This document shows, in pieces, positions 1 through 9,073 of a stretch of DNA of 64,000 nt (position 1 is its first letter; each line of letters starts with the position of its first letter). A program made the position numbers and the translations under genes. The stretch is from positions 1 to 64,000 of the forward strand of contig JAADGE010000082.1 of assembly GCA_013152535.1 (NCBI GenBank). The letters are read 5' to 3'. The notes below the pieces were generated by a model. That model searched no databases and had not been told where the DNA came from. It saw only the letters and a list, made by a program, of their open reading frames with translations. This DNA comes from Chlorobiota bacterium. GTDB lineage: Bacteria > Bacteroidota > Bacteroidia > Bacteroidales > JAADGE01.

Positions 1-2
1 AT

Positions 3-560
3 TTAGGAATTGAACATATAACCGATTTAAACGGTTATGATCATATTTTATTTCTTATGGCTTTGTCAGCGGTTTACCTGCTGAAAGATTGGAAAAAAGT
101 GCTTATTTTAGTAACTGCTTTTACGATAGGTCATTCTTTTACATTGGCATTAGCAACTTTACGAGTTATTAAAATACCGACAGATTTAATCGAATTTTTA
201 ATTCCCGTAACAATATTTATTTCTGCTTTTTCGGATTTCTTTTATAAAGAAAACATTAATGATAAGAGATTGCATCATTTTAAATATGCCTTGGCAATGT
301 TTTTCGGTTTAATACACGGTTTGGGTTTCTCTAATTATTTAAGAGATTTGCTTGGGAATGAAAAAAATATAGTATCGCCTTTATTTGCATTTAATATTGG
401 TTTAGAATTCGGACAAATCATTATTGTTCTCAGTTATTTGAGTTTAGCAACAATTTTAGTTTTCTTTTTTAAAGTAAAAAGACGAGATTTAACGTTAATA
501 ACAGCCGGAGCAGCTTTCGGAGTTTCAATAATATTAATGATTGAACGTTACCCGTTTTAA
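3..560 (+). CDS. HupE/UreJ-like membrane protein, 5' truncated by window edge
   Basis: Frame is open from base 3 (LGIEHITDLNGYDHILFLMALSAVYLL...), upstream of the listed ATG at 57; hydrophobic multi-TM protein with HupE/UreJ_2-type GxDHxLF motif. Confidence 0.75.
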   Translation, partial: LGIEHITDLNGYDHILFLMALSAVYLLKDWKKVLILVTAFTIGHSFTLALATLRVIKIPTDLIEFLIPVTIFISAFSDFFYKENINDKRLHHFKYALAMFFGLIHGLGFSNYLRDLLGNEKNIVSPLFAFNIGLEFGQIIIVLSYLSLATILVFFFKVKRRDLTLITAGAAFGVSIILMIERYPF

Positions 561-566
561 AATAAA

Positions 567-591
567 AAAGCCCTGCTTAAAGCAGAGCTTT
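567..591 (+). terminator. Stem-loop after HupE/UreJ-like gene
   Basis: aagccctgctt/aagcagagctt inverted repeat immediately after the stop codon. Confidence 0.5.
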
Positions 592-592
592 G

Positions 593-678
593 TGCCCGGA
601 ACAAGAATCGAACTTGCACTCCGAAAAGTCGGAACATGGCCCTCAACCATGCGCGTCTACCAATTCCGCCATCCGGGC
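593..678 (-). tRNA. tRNA-Leu (anticodon GAG)
   Basis: Reverse complement gcccggatggcggaattggtagacgcgcatggttgagggccatg...gttcgattcttgttccgggca: 7-bp acceptor stem, GAG in anticodon loop, variable arm, T-loop GTTCGATTC. Confidence 0.93.
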
Positions 679-803
679 TCTGAATTTGGGATTGCAAATT
701 TATTTATTTTTCTTAAATCGAAAAAAGATATAATACTATTTTTAAAGTTTTTTTCGGATTAAGGCAAAAATTCTTTTTTTAAAAATATTTGTATTAAAAA
801 TAA

Positions 804-848
804 AAAAGCAATAATCCTTATATCTTTTTATAAGTGATTATTGCTTTT
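804..848 (-). terminator. Stem-loop downstream of DUF1573 gene
   Basis: aaaagcaataatc...gattattgctttt inverted repeat flanked by A/T runs. Confidence 0.55.
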
Positions 849-866
849 AAATTGAAATAAATTTGA

Positions 867-1289
867 TTATTTTACTTCACCTGCTACAATAAAAGGTATT
901 TCTTTTGTTGTTGTAATACCGTTATCTTTTTGTTTTGTTGTAATGATAATTTGTTCGGCAAATTTACCTTTATTCATTACCGTAGGGTCAACTGTTGCAG
1001 TTATTACGCCTTCTTGACCGGGTTTAATGTGCATATCAACAACTGTAACACCAATTTTTTCGGGTAATTTAATATCAATGATGTGCAGAGGAGAAGAGCC
1101 GGTATTTTTAATTTTAAAATTATACGATTGAACGGTACCGGTTACTTTTCCGAAATTGTGACTGAATGCTGATTTTACGCCTCTGACATTTCCGAACATA
1201 GGTGCTTCTGCAGGTTCTACTTGTCCGTAGCTTATAAAACTAAAAGCAAATACGGCAATTGTTAACATAATAAGTTTCTGTAATTTCAT
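867..1289 (-). CDS. Secreted DUF1573 domain protein
   Basis: Signal peptide; HNFGKVTGTVQSYNFKIKNTGSSPLHI.. typical of DUF1573. Confidence 0.8.
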   Translation of the reverse strand: MKLQKLIMLTIAVFAFSFISYGQVEPAEAPMFGNVRGVKSAFSHNFGKVTGTVQSYNFKIKNTGSSPLHIIDIKLPEKIGVTVVDMHIKPGQEGVITATVDPTVMNKGKFAEQIIITTKQKDNGITTTKEIPFIVAGEVK

Positions 1290-1421
1290 AATTCCAATAT
1301 TTAAATTAATAATAAATTTTTTGAACTTTAACTAAAGATGATTTAATACTTTAAATTCCATAAAAAAAAAATAAAAAAGATTACATTTTTTCTGAAAAAC
1401 AATACAAATATACATTTATTT

Positions 1422-1429
1422 TATCTTTG
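1422..1429 (+). promoter_or_regulatory. Candidate Bacteroidetes -7 element (TATCTTTG)
   Basis: Matches TAnnTTTG, about 27 nt upstream of the ATG at 1456. Confidence 0.45.
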
Positions 1430-1455
1430 TATCAAGATATATAATTACTTTTTTT

Positions 1456-2061
1456 ATGAACGGAATTTCTTTTAAGGCAATTGATTTTGAAACTGCAAAC
1501 GAAAACCCGGCAAGTGTTTGTTCGCTTGGTGTTGTTATTGTTGAAAACGGGATAATTACAGATAAAAAATACCGATTAATTAAACCGCCTGATTTGAGGT
1601 TTAATTATCAAAATATTTCAGTTCACGGAATTCAACCCGGAGATGTGGAAAATGAGCTTGAGTTTTTCAGGTATTGGAAATCATTAAAATTATTGTTTGA
1701 CAATTCTGTAATTGTTGCCCATAATGCCGAATTTGACATAGGAGTGTTAAAAGCTGTTTTGAATTCTTATCAATTAGATTATCCGGAGTTTAGTTATTCA
1801 TGTTCATTACGTGTGGCAAGAAGAACTTGGAAGGGCTTGAGAAGTTACTCTTTGGGAAATATCGGCAAACATTTCGGATTTTCATTTTCACATCACCATG
1901 CTTTGGAAGATGCTGAAATGAGTGCAAATTTGATTTTGAAAGCTTGTAAAGATACTGATTCTCGAAGTATGAAGGAATTAAATTCAAAATTGAATATTAC
2001 GTGCGGATTTATTTCTTCTGACAAAAAACATATTAAAGTTAAGTCTAATCCGATAAAATAA
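1456..2061 (+). CDS. DEDDh 3'-5' exonuclease (DNA polymerase III epsilon-like)
   Basis: FKAIDFETAN, VAHNAEFDIGVL, HHALEDA motifs. Confidence 0.85.
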   Translation: MNGISFKAIDFETANENPASVCSLGVVIVENGIITDKKYRLIKPPDLRFNYQNISVHGIQPGDVENELEFFRYWKSLKLLFDNSVIVAHNAEFDIGVLKAVLNSYQLDYPEFSYSCSLRVARRTWKGLRSYSLGNIGKHFGFSFSHHHALEDAEMSANLILKACKDTDSRSMKELNSKLNITCGFISSDKKHIKVKSNPIK

Positions 2062-2063
2062 AA

Positions 2064-2086
2064 AAGTCCCTGATTTCTCAGAGACA
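2064..2086 (+). terminator. Stem-loop between convergent genes
   Basis: gtccctga-tttc-tcagagac inverted repeat. Confidence 0.5.
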
Positions 2087-2112
2087 TTATGAAGAGTAAT
2101 TTTATTCTTTAA

Positions 2113-2550
2113 TTATTTTGCATTTTTAGCAATATTATAAAGAGTTTCTGCATCTTTTTGAGTAAATTCGGTAAATAATTTTAATCCTTCCGTAAACTCA
2201 ATTGCCTTATCGTCTTTCATTAATACATAATGAAATTTATAGTCTTCATTATCATCAAGTTTTACTTTATAAATAAAACCGTTCGTTTCTTCTTTAACAA
2301 ATTTGATAAACCCTTCTTCAGTTTGAGCTGTTTCTTTGGCATCATCAATAATTTGTTTAATACTTCTTGTTTCTTTTGCCTCATTCATCGAAATTTCCAT
2401 AACGAATTCACCTTTTACGATTTCATAATCAAGCATTTTAATTCCGCCGAATTCACCCTTAAACATTCCGTCTTTCACTTCTGCACCTTCAGGAGCCTGA
2501 ATTGTAACAGGAATACCTTTGTCTGTAAGGTTTAATGCCGTTAGTTTCAT
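2113..2550 (-). CDS. Hypothetical protein
   Basis: Intact 145-aa ORF with Bacteroidetes-like codon use; no recognised domain. Confidence 0.65.
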   Translation of the reverse strand: MKLTALNLTDKGIPVTIQAPEGAEVKDGMFKGEFGGIKMLDYEIVKGEFVMEISMNEAKETRSIKQIIDDAKETAQTEEGFIKFVKEETNGFIYKVKLDDNEDYKFHYVLMKDDKAIEFTEGLKLFTEFTQKDAETLYNIAKNAK

Positions 2551-2609
2551 ATCTGCTAACGAGTTACTGCTATTAATAAAAAAAATAGCAAAATTATCAA
2601 TATAAAAAA

Positions 2610-3014
2610 CTATTTTGTAACAGTTCCTTTTAAATGAAGGATTTGAGAACTTTTTTCAATATTCATGGTAAGAGTAACCGTTTTGTTGAAGACACCAAGT
2701 AATTCTGCATCATAAGTAACAATAATCTCTGTTGTTTCACCGGGTAAAACCGGTTTTTTCGGATAATCAATATCTGTACATCCGCAAGAGCCTTTTGCGT
2801 TAGTTATAATTATGGGTTTTCCTCCGATATTTTTAAATTTGAATACGGCTTGAGTGGGATTATATTGTTTAATATTTCCTAAGTCAATAATCGATTTTTC
2901 CCATTTTACGTCGGCATTTTTTCCTGTACTGAGAGTAGCATTATTCCCTCCCCATTGCCCGAAAGAAACTCCCGAGAATAAAAAAAAGATAAATAATAAA
3001 GATAATTGTTTCAT
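2610..3014 (-). CDS. Secreted DUF1573 domain protein
   Basis: Signal peptide; KWEKSIIDLGNIKQYNPTQAVFKFKNIGGKPIIITNAKGSCGCTD is a typical DUF1573 motif. Confidence 0.85.
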   Translation of the reverse strand: MKQLSLLFIFFLFSGVSFGQWGGNNATLSTGKNADVKWEKSIIDLGNIKQYNPTQAVFKFKNIGGKPIIITNAKGSCGCTDIDYPKKPVLPGETTEIIVTYDAELLGVFNKTVTLTMNIEKSSQILHLKGTVTK

Positions 3015-3105
3015 AGTTTTTTCCTTTTTAAACGCTTGTTAAATTTTAATATTACAAAGCAGACCAAAAAATATGCCGTTTGGTTGCAATAAAGCGAATT
3101 GTTTT

Positions 3106-3996
3106 TTAAGAATTTTTATTTTTTAAATAATACCCTAATTTGTAGAAATCGAATAAAAAAAGTATCGGATGTTTGCTTTTAAGATTTTTTAAAATTAAAT
3201 TTTCAGATATAATGAAAGTTAAAATAATAAGAGGTTTTAAAAAAAACAGTTTTTTTGAAATTCTTAAAAGTTTGATTTTTTTATATAATTCCGGATAGTT
3301 ATAATTTTTTGAAATATATATTAAATTTTCAATTCCGGTTTTTGTTTTATTAATAAATGTATTATTATCTTCTAATCCATTGTGAATTAGAGGATTGTCA
3401 ATATGGGCAATTGTGATATTTTTTCTTTGTAATTCAATACCGAAAAGTGTGTCTTCGTGTCCGTATTTTGAAATATTTTCATTAAATTGTATTTGTCTGA
3501 AGATGTTTTCACGAATAAAAAAATTTCCTGACATAAATGAAGAGTAAGGATTCAGACTTCGATTTTTTGCAGATTTTTTTTCTCTTTTAATGCCGTAACA
3601 CCATCTTAACAGAAGTTGTTTATCTTTTGGTTCTTGTTTTTGATAACATATTCCTCCGCAAATTACAGAATACGAATTTTGGATGTTGATATATGATTTA
3701 ATAAAATTATTGTTTTTTATCAGCATATCGCAATCCGCAAACAATAAGTTTTCATATTTTGCTTTTTCTGCTAAAAGGTTTCTTATTTTTGAACGACCGA
3801 TATTTTTCTCAAGTTGAATGTATTCAACTTGTTTGAGTCCGGTTAGTTCCGAATTTTTTTTTCTGTATTTATTTTCAGAAGCATCATCTGCTATAATTAT
3901 TTCAAAATCAATATTTTCCTGCATTGTTTGATTGTGCAGTTGTGAAACAAATTCTCTCACATCATAATTATAAATCGGTATCAGAATTGATAACAT
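3106..3996 (-). CDS. Family 2 glycosyltransferase
   Basis: LSILIPIYNYD..., EIIIADDASENKYR, LLFADCDMLI, GHEDTLFGIEL. Confidence 0.85.
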   Translation of the reverse strand: MLSILIPIYNYDVREFVSQLHNQTMQENIDFEIIIADDASENKYRKKNSELTGLKQVEYIQLEKNIGRSKIRNLLAEKAKYENLLFADCDMLIKNNNFIKSYINIQNSYSVICGGICYQKQEPKDKQLLLRWCYGIKREKKSAKNRSLNPYSSFMSGNFFIRENIFRQIQFNENISKYGHEDTLFGIELQRKNITIAHIDNPLIHNGLEDNNTFINKTKTGIENLIYISKNYNYPELYKKIKLLRISKKLFFLKPLIILTFIISENLILKNLKSKHPILFLFDFYKLGYYLKNKNS

Positions 3997-4012
3997 TGCT
4001 TCGGATAAAATA

Positions 4013-4045
4013 AATCCTGTCAGGTTTTAATAACTTGACAGGATT
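4013..4045 (-). terminator. Stem-loop downstream of C1 peptidase gene
   Basis: aatcctgtcaggtt...aacttgacaggatt inverted repeat. Confidence 0.6.
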
Positions 4046-4062
4046 ATTATGTTTTTAGTATT

Positions 4063-5301
4063 TTATTTAAATTTTTTCAAAATGTCTTTTACTGCATTTT
4101 TATTAATGGTAAAGCCCATCATTTTAAGTTTTACATAATCTTGGCGGAAAAAGTAGTAACCGAATTCCGGAGCATTAGGGTCGTTATTTCTGGAACCTGA
4201 ACTTGAATCTTTGATTAAATACCAGTCCATGCCGTTTCTTTCGGTATATCCTACAAGGTGCATTCCGTGATCGTCGGTTGTTGTGCCGTTAGAAAAACGG
4301 AATTGTCTTGCATTATCGTTAATGTATTGATACGGAATATCAAAAGAAGGTATAACAGCAGCTTGTGTGCTTCTTAAAAATCCGGCTTCTGAAACATCAC
4401 CGCCGATACTCATTGTGTAACCGTTGCGAATGGCTCTTTTTAATACTTTCATAAAGTCTTCAAGCGGAATATTATAATAATCTTTACTGTGCCACCAGTT
4501 ATCCGGAACTTTGTATTCTACTTTTTGCCAGAACGGTTCTTGTTCGTATGATAAAATTTCGATATAATCATCAGGATTAATTTTTAAATAATTTTTCAGA
4601 TATGACATTGGTGTGTATTTTTTCCCGTCAACTACAAAAGATGTCGGAGGTTCGCCGATGTGGTAATTCATAATTGCTTTAATTGTTGCAACAACTTCTT
4701 TTTCATTCCAAGCATCAGATTTTTTTACTGTTTTCAGATATGTCATCATTTCGTCAAACATTTTTGCATGGGAATGATATTTTCTGCCGTTTAGTAATCC
4801 GGTATAAACAGAATAGGGCATTGTTCCGTATTTTTTCCAGTCTCTTGTTACGGCATTTCCCTCGGAACCTTCAGAGAAATTACTCGTTCCTCTGGTTTTG
4901 ACATATTCTTTTGCTTTTTCAACATATTCCCAATAAACGGTATAAATTTCAGACAATTTGACTTTTTTCTTGGTTTGTCTGTAAATTTCTGATTCTAAAA
5001 AAGAAACTGTAGAATAGCACCAGCAAGTACCTGCATTTCCTTGTGAGATAACGGGATTTGCCCATTCCCTTTTGTAATCACTTACTTTATTCGGAATATT
5101 ATATCCGGTTTGAACCATTTGAAAATGTTTTTTAATTTCTTTCGGTTTCATATTATCATTCACATGTCTCACGTCTTTCAAAATGGAGTTTTGATAAAAT
5201 CCCGGTTGATATTCTTGAAATTTTGCTTTGTCTGTTTTGGTTTGAGCAAACAGATTTGCAGTCATCATAAAAGCTGCAATTGTAAATATTATTTTTTTCA
5301 T
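4063..5301 (-). CDS. Secreted C1-family (papain/bleomycin hydrolase-like) cysteine peptidase
   Basis: Signal peptide; VISQGNAGTCWCYSTVSFLESEIYR catalytic Cys region; DDHGMHLVGYTE catalytic His region; LIKDSSSG Asn/Asp region. Confidence 0.8.
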   Translation of the reverse strand: MKKIIFTIAAFMMTANLFAQTKTDKAKFQEYQPGFYQNSILKDVRHVNDNMKPKEIKKHFQMVQTGYNIPNKVSDYKREWANPVISQGNAGTCWCYSTVSFLESEIYRQTKKKVKLSEIYTVYWEYVEKAKEYVKTRGTSNFSEGSEGNAVTRDWKKYGTMPYSVYTGLLNGRKYHSHAKMFDEMMTYLKTVKKSDAWNEKEVVATIKAIMNYHIGEPPTSFVVDGKKYTPMSYLKNYLKINPDDYIEILSYEQEPFWQKVEYKVPDNWWHSKDYYNIPLEDFMKVLKRAIRNGYTMSIGGDVSEAGFLRSTQAAVIPSFDIPYQYINDNARQFRFSNGTTTDDHGMHLVGYTERNGMDWYLIKDSSSGSRNNDPNAPEFGYYFFRQDYVKLKMMGFTINKNAVKDILKKFK

Positions 5302-5333
5302 TTTTTATTTATTTAGAAATTTAATATGTAAAA

Positions 5334-6266
5334 TTATAAATTTTCTTTAATTTTTTGTACAGGAATTTTAAAAATTAATCCGTCTTGAGCAATAAATGTA
5401 TTTTTAAATATTTTTGTTGCTTCATTATAAAAAGGTGTACCATTTTTATATCTTGAAGAAAAATGACCTATTAATAAACTTCCGGCATTAGCTTGTAATG
5501 CAATTTTAGCAGCATCTGAGGCTGTAGAATGTTTTGTTATTGCGGCTGTTTCTTTTAACTCTTCGGTAAATGTAGCTTCGTGATATAACAAATCAACGTT
5601 TTTTATATGTTGAATTATTTCCGGAAAGTACATTGTGTCAGAACAATAGGCATATGAGCGCGGTTTTACTTCAGGTAAAGTTAAATCTTTATTTTTAATA
5701 CAAACTCCTTTTTTTGTAATAAAGTTATTTCCTGCTTTTATGTCGAGAATATTTTTTATTGATAATTTATATTTTTGAATAAGCTCTTTTTTGATGTTTT
5801 TTTCTTTTTGTTTTTCTTCAAATAAATATCCGTAGGTTTCAATTCTGTGATTTAACGGGAAACAGCTTATTTTTATACTTTTGCTTTCGTAAACGGTTTC
5901 TTTTGTATCGGTATTTAAACGATGAAAAAAGAGTTGAAAATTTAAATCATTTTTTTTAATTACTGTATATATTATTTTCTCTAAATCTCCGGGAGAAAAT
6001 ATGTGTAAGTCATTTTTTCTTCCTAAAAGGTTGAAAGACGAAATCAGCCCGAAAATACCGAAAAAATGATCGCCGTGAAGATGAGAGATAAAAACATGAT
6101 TGATTTTAGAAACTTTAATTTTATATTGTCTTAATCTGATTTGAGTACCTTCTCCGCAATCTGTTAAAAAAAAACGCTCATGTATATTTATTACATGAGC
6201 GGAAGGGAACTTATTATATGAAGGAAGAGCAGAACTGCTTCCCAATACTGTAATTTCAAAAGGCAT
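5334..6266 (-). CDS. rnz: Ribonuclease Z
   Basis: LTDCGEGTQIRLRQ, FISHLHGDHFFG, YHEATF, HSTASDAA motifs. Confidence 0.92.
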   Translation of the reverse strand: MPFEITVLGSSSALPSYNKFPSAHVINIHERFFLTDCGEGTQIRLRQYKIKVSKINHVFISHLHGDHFFGIFGLISSFNLLGRKNDLHIFSPGDLEKIIYTVIKKNDLNFQLFFHRLNTDTKETVYESKSIKISCFPLNHRIETYGYLFEEKQKEKNIKKELIQKYKLSIKNILDIKAGNNFITKKGVCIKNKDLTLPEVKPRSYAYCSDTMYFPEIIQHIKNVDLLYHEATFTEELKETAAITKHSTASDAAKIALQANAGSLLIGHFSSRYKNGTPFYNEATKIFKNTFIAQDGLIFKIPVQKIKENL

Positions 6267-6619
6267 TAATTATCCGTGTTAAATTTTTGTTCGGCTTTTT
6301 CTAAATTATCTTCAATATCAAGAACTGAATCTAATTGGGATATTGTAATTAACCGTTCGACAGCGTTTTGCAAACCGGATAAAATAAATTTTCCTTTTGC
6401 ATTCTTACATAACCGATTTGCAACTAAAATGGAACTTAATCCTGATGAATCACAATATTCTGTATTACTTAAATCAATAATCATATTTTTTTCACCGTTT
6501 CCTGCAATCATTACTAATTCGGATTTAAATGAAGGGGCTATGCTGGTATCAAGTTTTTTTGCCAAAACCTGAATAATCGTATGATTATCTTTTTTTATTA
6601 CATCATATTTTTTTTCCAT
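6266..6619 (-). CDS. STAS-domain anti-sigma factor antagonist-like protein
   Basis: NMIIDLSNTEYCDSSGLSSILVANRLCK; stop overlaps rnz start (TAATG). Confidence 0.85.
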   Translation of the reverse strand: MEKKYDVIKKDNHTIIQVLAKKLDTSIAPSFKSELVMIAGNGEKNMIIDLSNTEYCDSSGLSSILVANRLCKNAKGKFILSGLQNAVERLITISQLDSVLDIEDNLEKAEQKFNTDN

Positions 6620-6661
6620 AATTATAATTTGTTAATTATTTATGTGTAAAAATACAAAAAA

Positions 6662-6689
6662 CGAATGAAAGATAAAAATCTTTCATTCG
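6662..6689 (-). terminator. Rho-independent terminator of rpsA
   Basis: cgaatgaaag-ataaaaat-ctttcattcg perfect stem followed (minus strand) by a T run. Confidence 0.75.
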
Positions 6690-6701
6690 CTAATTATAAT
6701 T

Positions 6702-8879
6702 TTATTTTTCATCTTTTTCTTCAGGAGCATCACCTTTTTCCGGTTTTGCTTCTTTATCATCTGCTTTCTTCTTTTTTGAAGTTGTTTTTTTCTTTGGTTT
6801 TTCAGCAACTTCTTTTTTAACATCTTTTTCTGCAGCGGTTTCAGTTTCAGCTTTTTCTTCTTTTGTTGCAACTGCTTTTTTAGTTGTTTTCTTTTTAGCT
6901 TTTTTAGAATCCTTGTTAAGTTTATCCTTTAATTCTGAAAGACTGCTGATATCTCCGAGTGTTGTTTTCTCAATATCATTTTGATAGTTTGCTTTTGTTT
7001 TAGCAGATTTGCTTCTTTCTTTATAAGTTCTTAAATGCGAAACAACTATTTTTTTAGCATCTTTATGAAAATCAATCACTCGAACATTAATCTTTTCATC
7101 TTCCGAAGGCATGCTTCCGTCTTCTTTTTTCAGATGATTAACAGGACAAACAGCTTCCACACCATATGGCATAGCAATTAATGCTTCTCGATTTCCGATT
7201 TTAATAATTGTACCTTCATGTTCGCTGTCAATTCCGAATAAAGTTTCAAAAACATCCCAAGGATTTTCTTCTAATTGTTTATGTCCCAGACTTAATCTTC
7301 TGTTTTCTTTATCAATTTCCAAAACAACTACTTCAATATCTGCATTAATTTCCGTAAATTCAGCCGGATGTTTGATTTTTTTAGTCCAAGATAAATCAGA
7401 AATGTGGATTAATCCGTCAACACCTTCTTCAAGTTCAACAAAAATACCGAAATTAGTAAAGTTTTTAACTTTTGCAGTATGTTGAGATGCTTCAGGATAT
7501 TTCTTTTCAATATCTTCCCACGGATCTGGTTTTAATTGTTTAATACCGAGAGACATTTTTCTTTCTTCTCTTTCAAGAGTTAAAATTTGAGCTTCAACAA
7601 TATCTCCTATTTTAAAGAAATCTTGTGCGGTTCTCAAATGTTGAGACCAAGACATTTCCGATACGTGAATTAAACCTTCAACTCCGGGTTTAATTTCCAT
7701 AAATGCACCGTAATCAGCAATAACAACAATTTTTCCTTTTACGGTATTTCCGGGAATTAATTCGGGGTCTAACGAATCCCAAGGATGTTCTTGTAATTGT
7801 TTTAATCCTAAAGCAATACGTTTTTTGCTTTCATCAAAATCAAGAATAACCACATTTAATTTTTGATCAAGTTCAACAACTTCGTCGGGATGATTTACTC
7901 TTCCCCAAGAAAGATCGGTTATGTGGATTAAACCGTCAACACCTCCGAGGTCGATAAACACACCGTATGATGTAATGTTTTTAACAGTTCCTTCAAGAAC
8001 TTGTCCTTTTTCAAGTTGTTCAATAATTTTAGCTTTTTGTTCTTCCAATTCAGCTTCAATAAGAGCTTTATGTGAAACAACAACATTTTTAAACTCTTTG
8101 TTAATTTTAACAACTTTAAATTCCATTGTTTTTCCTACGTAAGCATCATAGTCTCTGATTGGTTTAACATCAATTTGAGAACCGGGTAAAAATGCTTCAA
8201 TTCCGAAAACATCTACAATCATACCGCCTTTAGTACGACATTTAATAAATCCGTTAATAATTTCGTCATTTTCTAATGATGAATTAACTTTTTCCCAAGA
8301 GCGGAGAGTTCTTGCTTTTTTATGAGAAAGGATCAGTTGTCCTGTTTTGTCTTCTTGAGATTCGATATAAACTTCAATAGAATCACCAACTTTTAAATCG
8401 GGATTATATCTGAACTCATTTTTACTGATTACACCGTCGGATTTATAACCGATGTTTACTACAACATCTTTATCGGTAAGTGCTATAATAGTTCCGTCAA
8501 GTACTTCTTTTTCAGAAATAACAGATAATGTTTCAGAATATAAATCTGTTAATTCTTCTCTTTTTTTACCTGTGTATTCATCTGATTCAACAGCTGCTGA
8601 ATCCCAATCAAAATCAAGAGTTGATGCATTTTGAATTTCAATCGGTTTTGTTTCTTCAACAACTTCAGTTTTAGTTTCTTCAGCAGGTTCGTTAACCGTT
8701 ACTTTTTCTTCCGGTTTTGTTTCTTCAACAGCTGCTTCTTCTTTCGGAGCAGTTTCTTCAACAATTTCAGTTTTAGTTTCTTCGGCAAGTTCATTAACTG
8801 TTACTTTTTCTTTCAGAACTTTTTCTTCAATTGTTTCCTGAATTTCTTTTTCTTCGTTTTCGTTCTTTTTTTCGCTCAT
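6702..8879 (-). CDS. rpsA: 30S ribosomal protein S1, multiple S1 domains with charged low-complexity tails
   Basis: Repeated S1 motifs (VLEGTVKNITSYGVFIDLGGVDGLIHITDLSW etc.); Glu-rich N terminus, Lys-rich C terminus. Confidence 0.93.
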   Translation of the reverse strand: MSEKKNENEEKEIQETIEEKVLKEKVTVNELAEETKTEIVEETAPKEEAAVEETKPEEKVTVNEPAEETKTEVVEETKPIEIQNASTLDFDWDSAAVESDEYTGKKREELTDLYSETLSVISEKEVLDGTIIALTDKDVVVNIGYKSDGVISKNEFRYNPDLKVGDSIEVYIESQEDKTGQLILSHKKARTLRSWEKVNSSLENDEIINGFIKCRTKGGMIVDVFGIEAFLPGSQIDVKPIRDYDAYVGKTMEFKVVKINKEFKNVVVSHKALIEAELEEQKAKIIEQLEKGQVLEGTVKNITSYGVFIDLGGVDGLIHITDLSWGRVNHPDEVVELDQKLNVVILDFDESKKRIALGLKQLQEHPWDSLDPELIPGNTVKGKIVVIADYGAFMEIKPGVEGLIHVSEMSWSQHLRTAQDFFKIGDIVEAQILTLEREERKMSLGIKQLKPDPWEDIEKKYPEASQHTAKVKNFTNFGIFVELEEGVDGLIHISDLSWTKKIKHPAEFTEINADIEVVVLEIDKENRRLSLGHKQLEENPWDVFETLFGIDSEHEGTIIKIGNREALIAMPYGVEAVCPVNHLKKEDGSMPSEDEKINVRVIDFHKDAKKIVVSHLRTYKERSKSAKTKANYQNDIEKTTLGDISSLSELKDKLNKDSKKAKKKTTKKAVATKEEKAETETAAEKDVKKEVAEKPKKKTTSKKKKADDKEAKPEKGDAPEEKDEK

Positions 8880-8933
8880 TTTACTTTTAAATTAATAAGT
8901 TAGACATTATATATAGTATATATTTTTGAGCCG

Positions 8934-8941
8934 CAAAATTA
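8934..8941 (-). promoter_or_regulatory. Candidate -7 element (TAATTTTG) for rpsA
   Basis: Minus strand matches TAnnTTTG about 55 nt upstream of the rpsA ATG. Confidence 0.45.
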
Positions 8942-9073
8942 ACCTTATAATTTTATTATTCAAAGATTTTACCGACTTTCTTTTATTTTGTGTTGTATAA
9001 TATTCCTTAAAATGATATAAAATATCTTATTTTGCACGTTTATTGATTGACTTTTTACATAAGGAATTAATTC

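Noticed and set aside
541-762. 73-aa plus-strand ORF
   Set aside because: Overlaps the HupE/UreJ-like gene 3' end, a terminator and tRNA-Leu; not protein-like
6683-6871. Lys-rich 62-aa ORF on minus strand
   Set aside because: Out-of-frame reading of the low-complexity C terminus of rpsA
8651-8812. Possible CRISPR-like repeat
   Set aside because: Only two copies, in frame within rpsA, no spacers
8631-8903. Phe-rich 90-aa plus-strand ORF
   Set aside because: Antisense of the Glu/Lys-rich N terminus of rpsA
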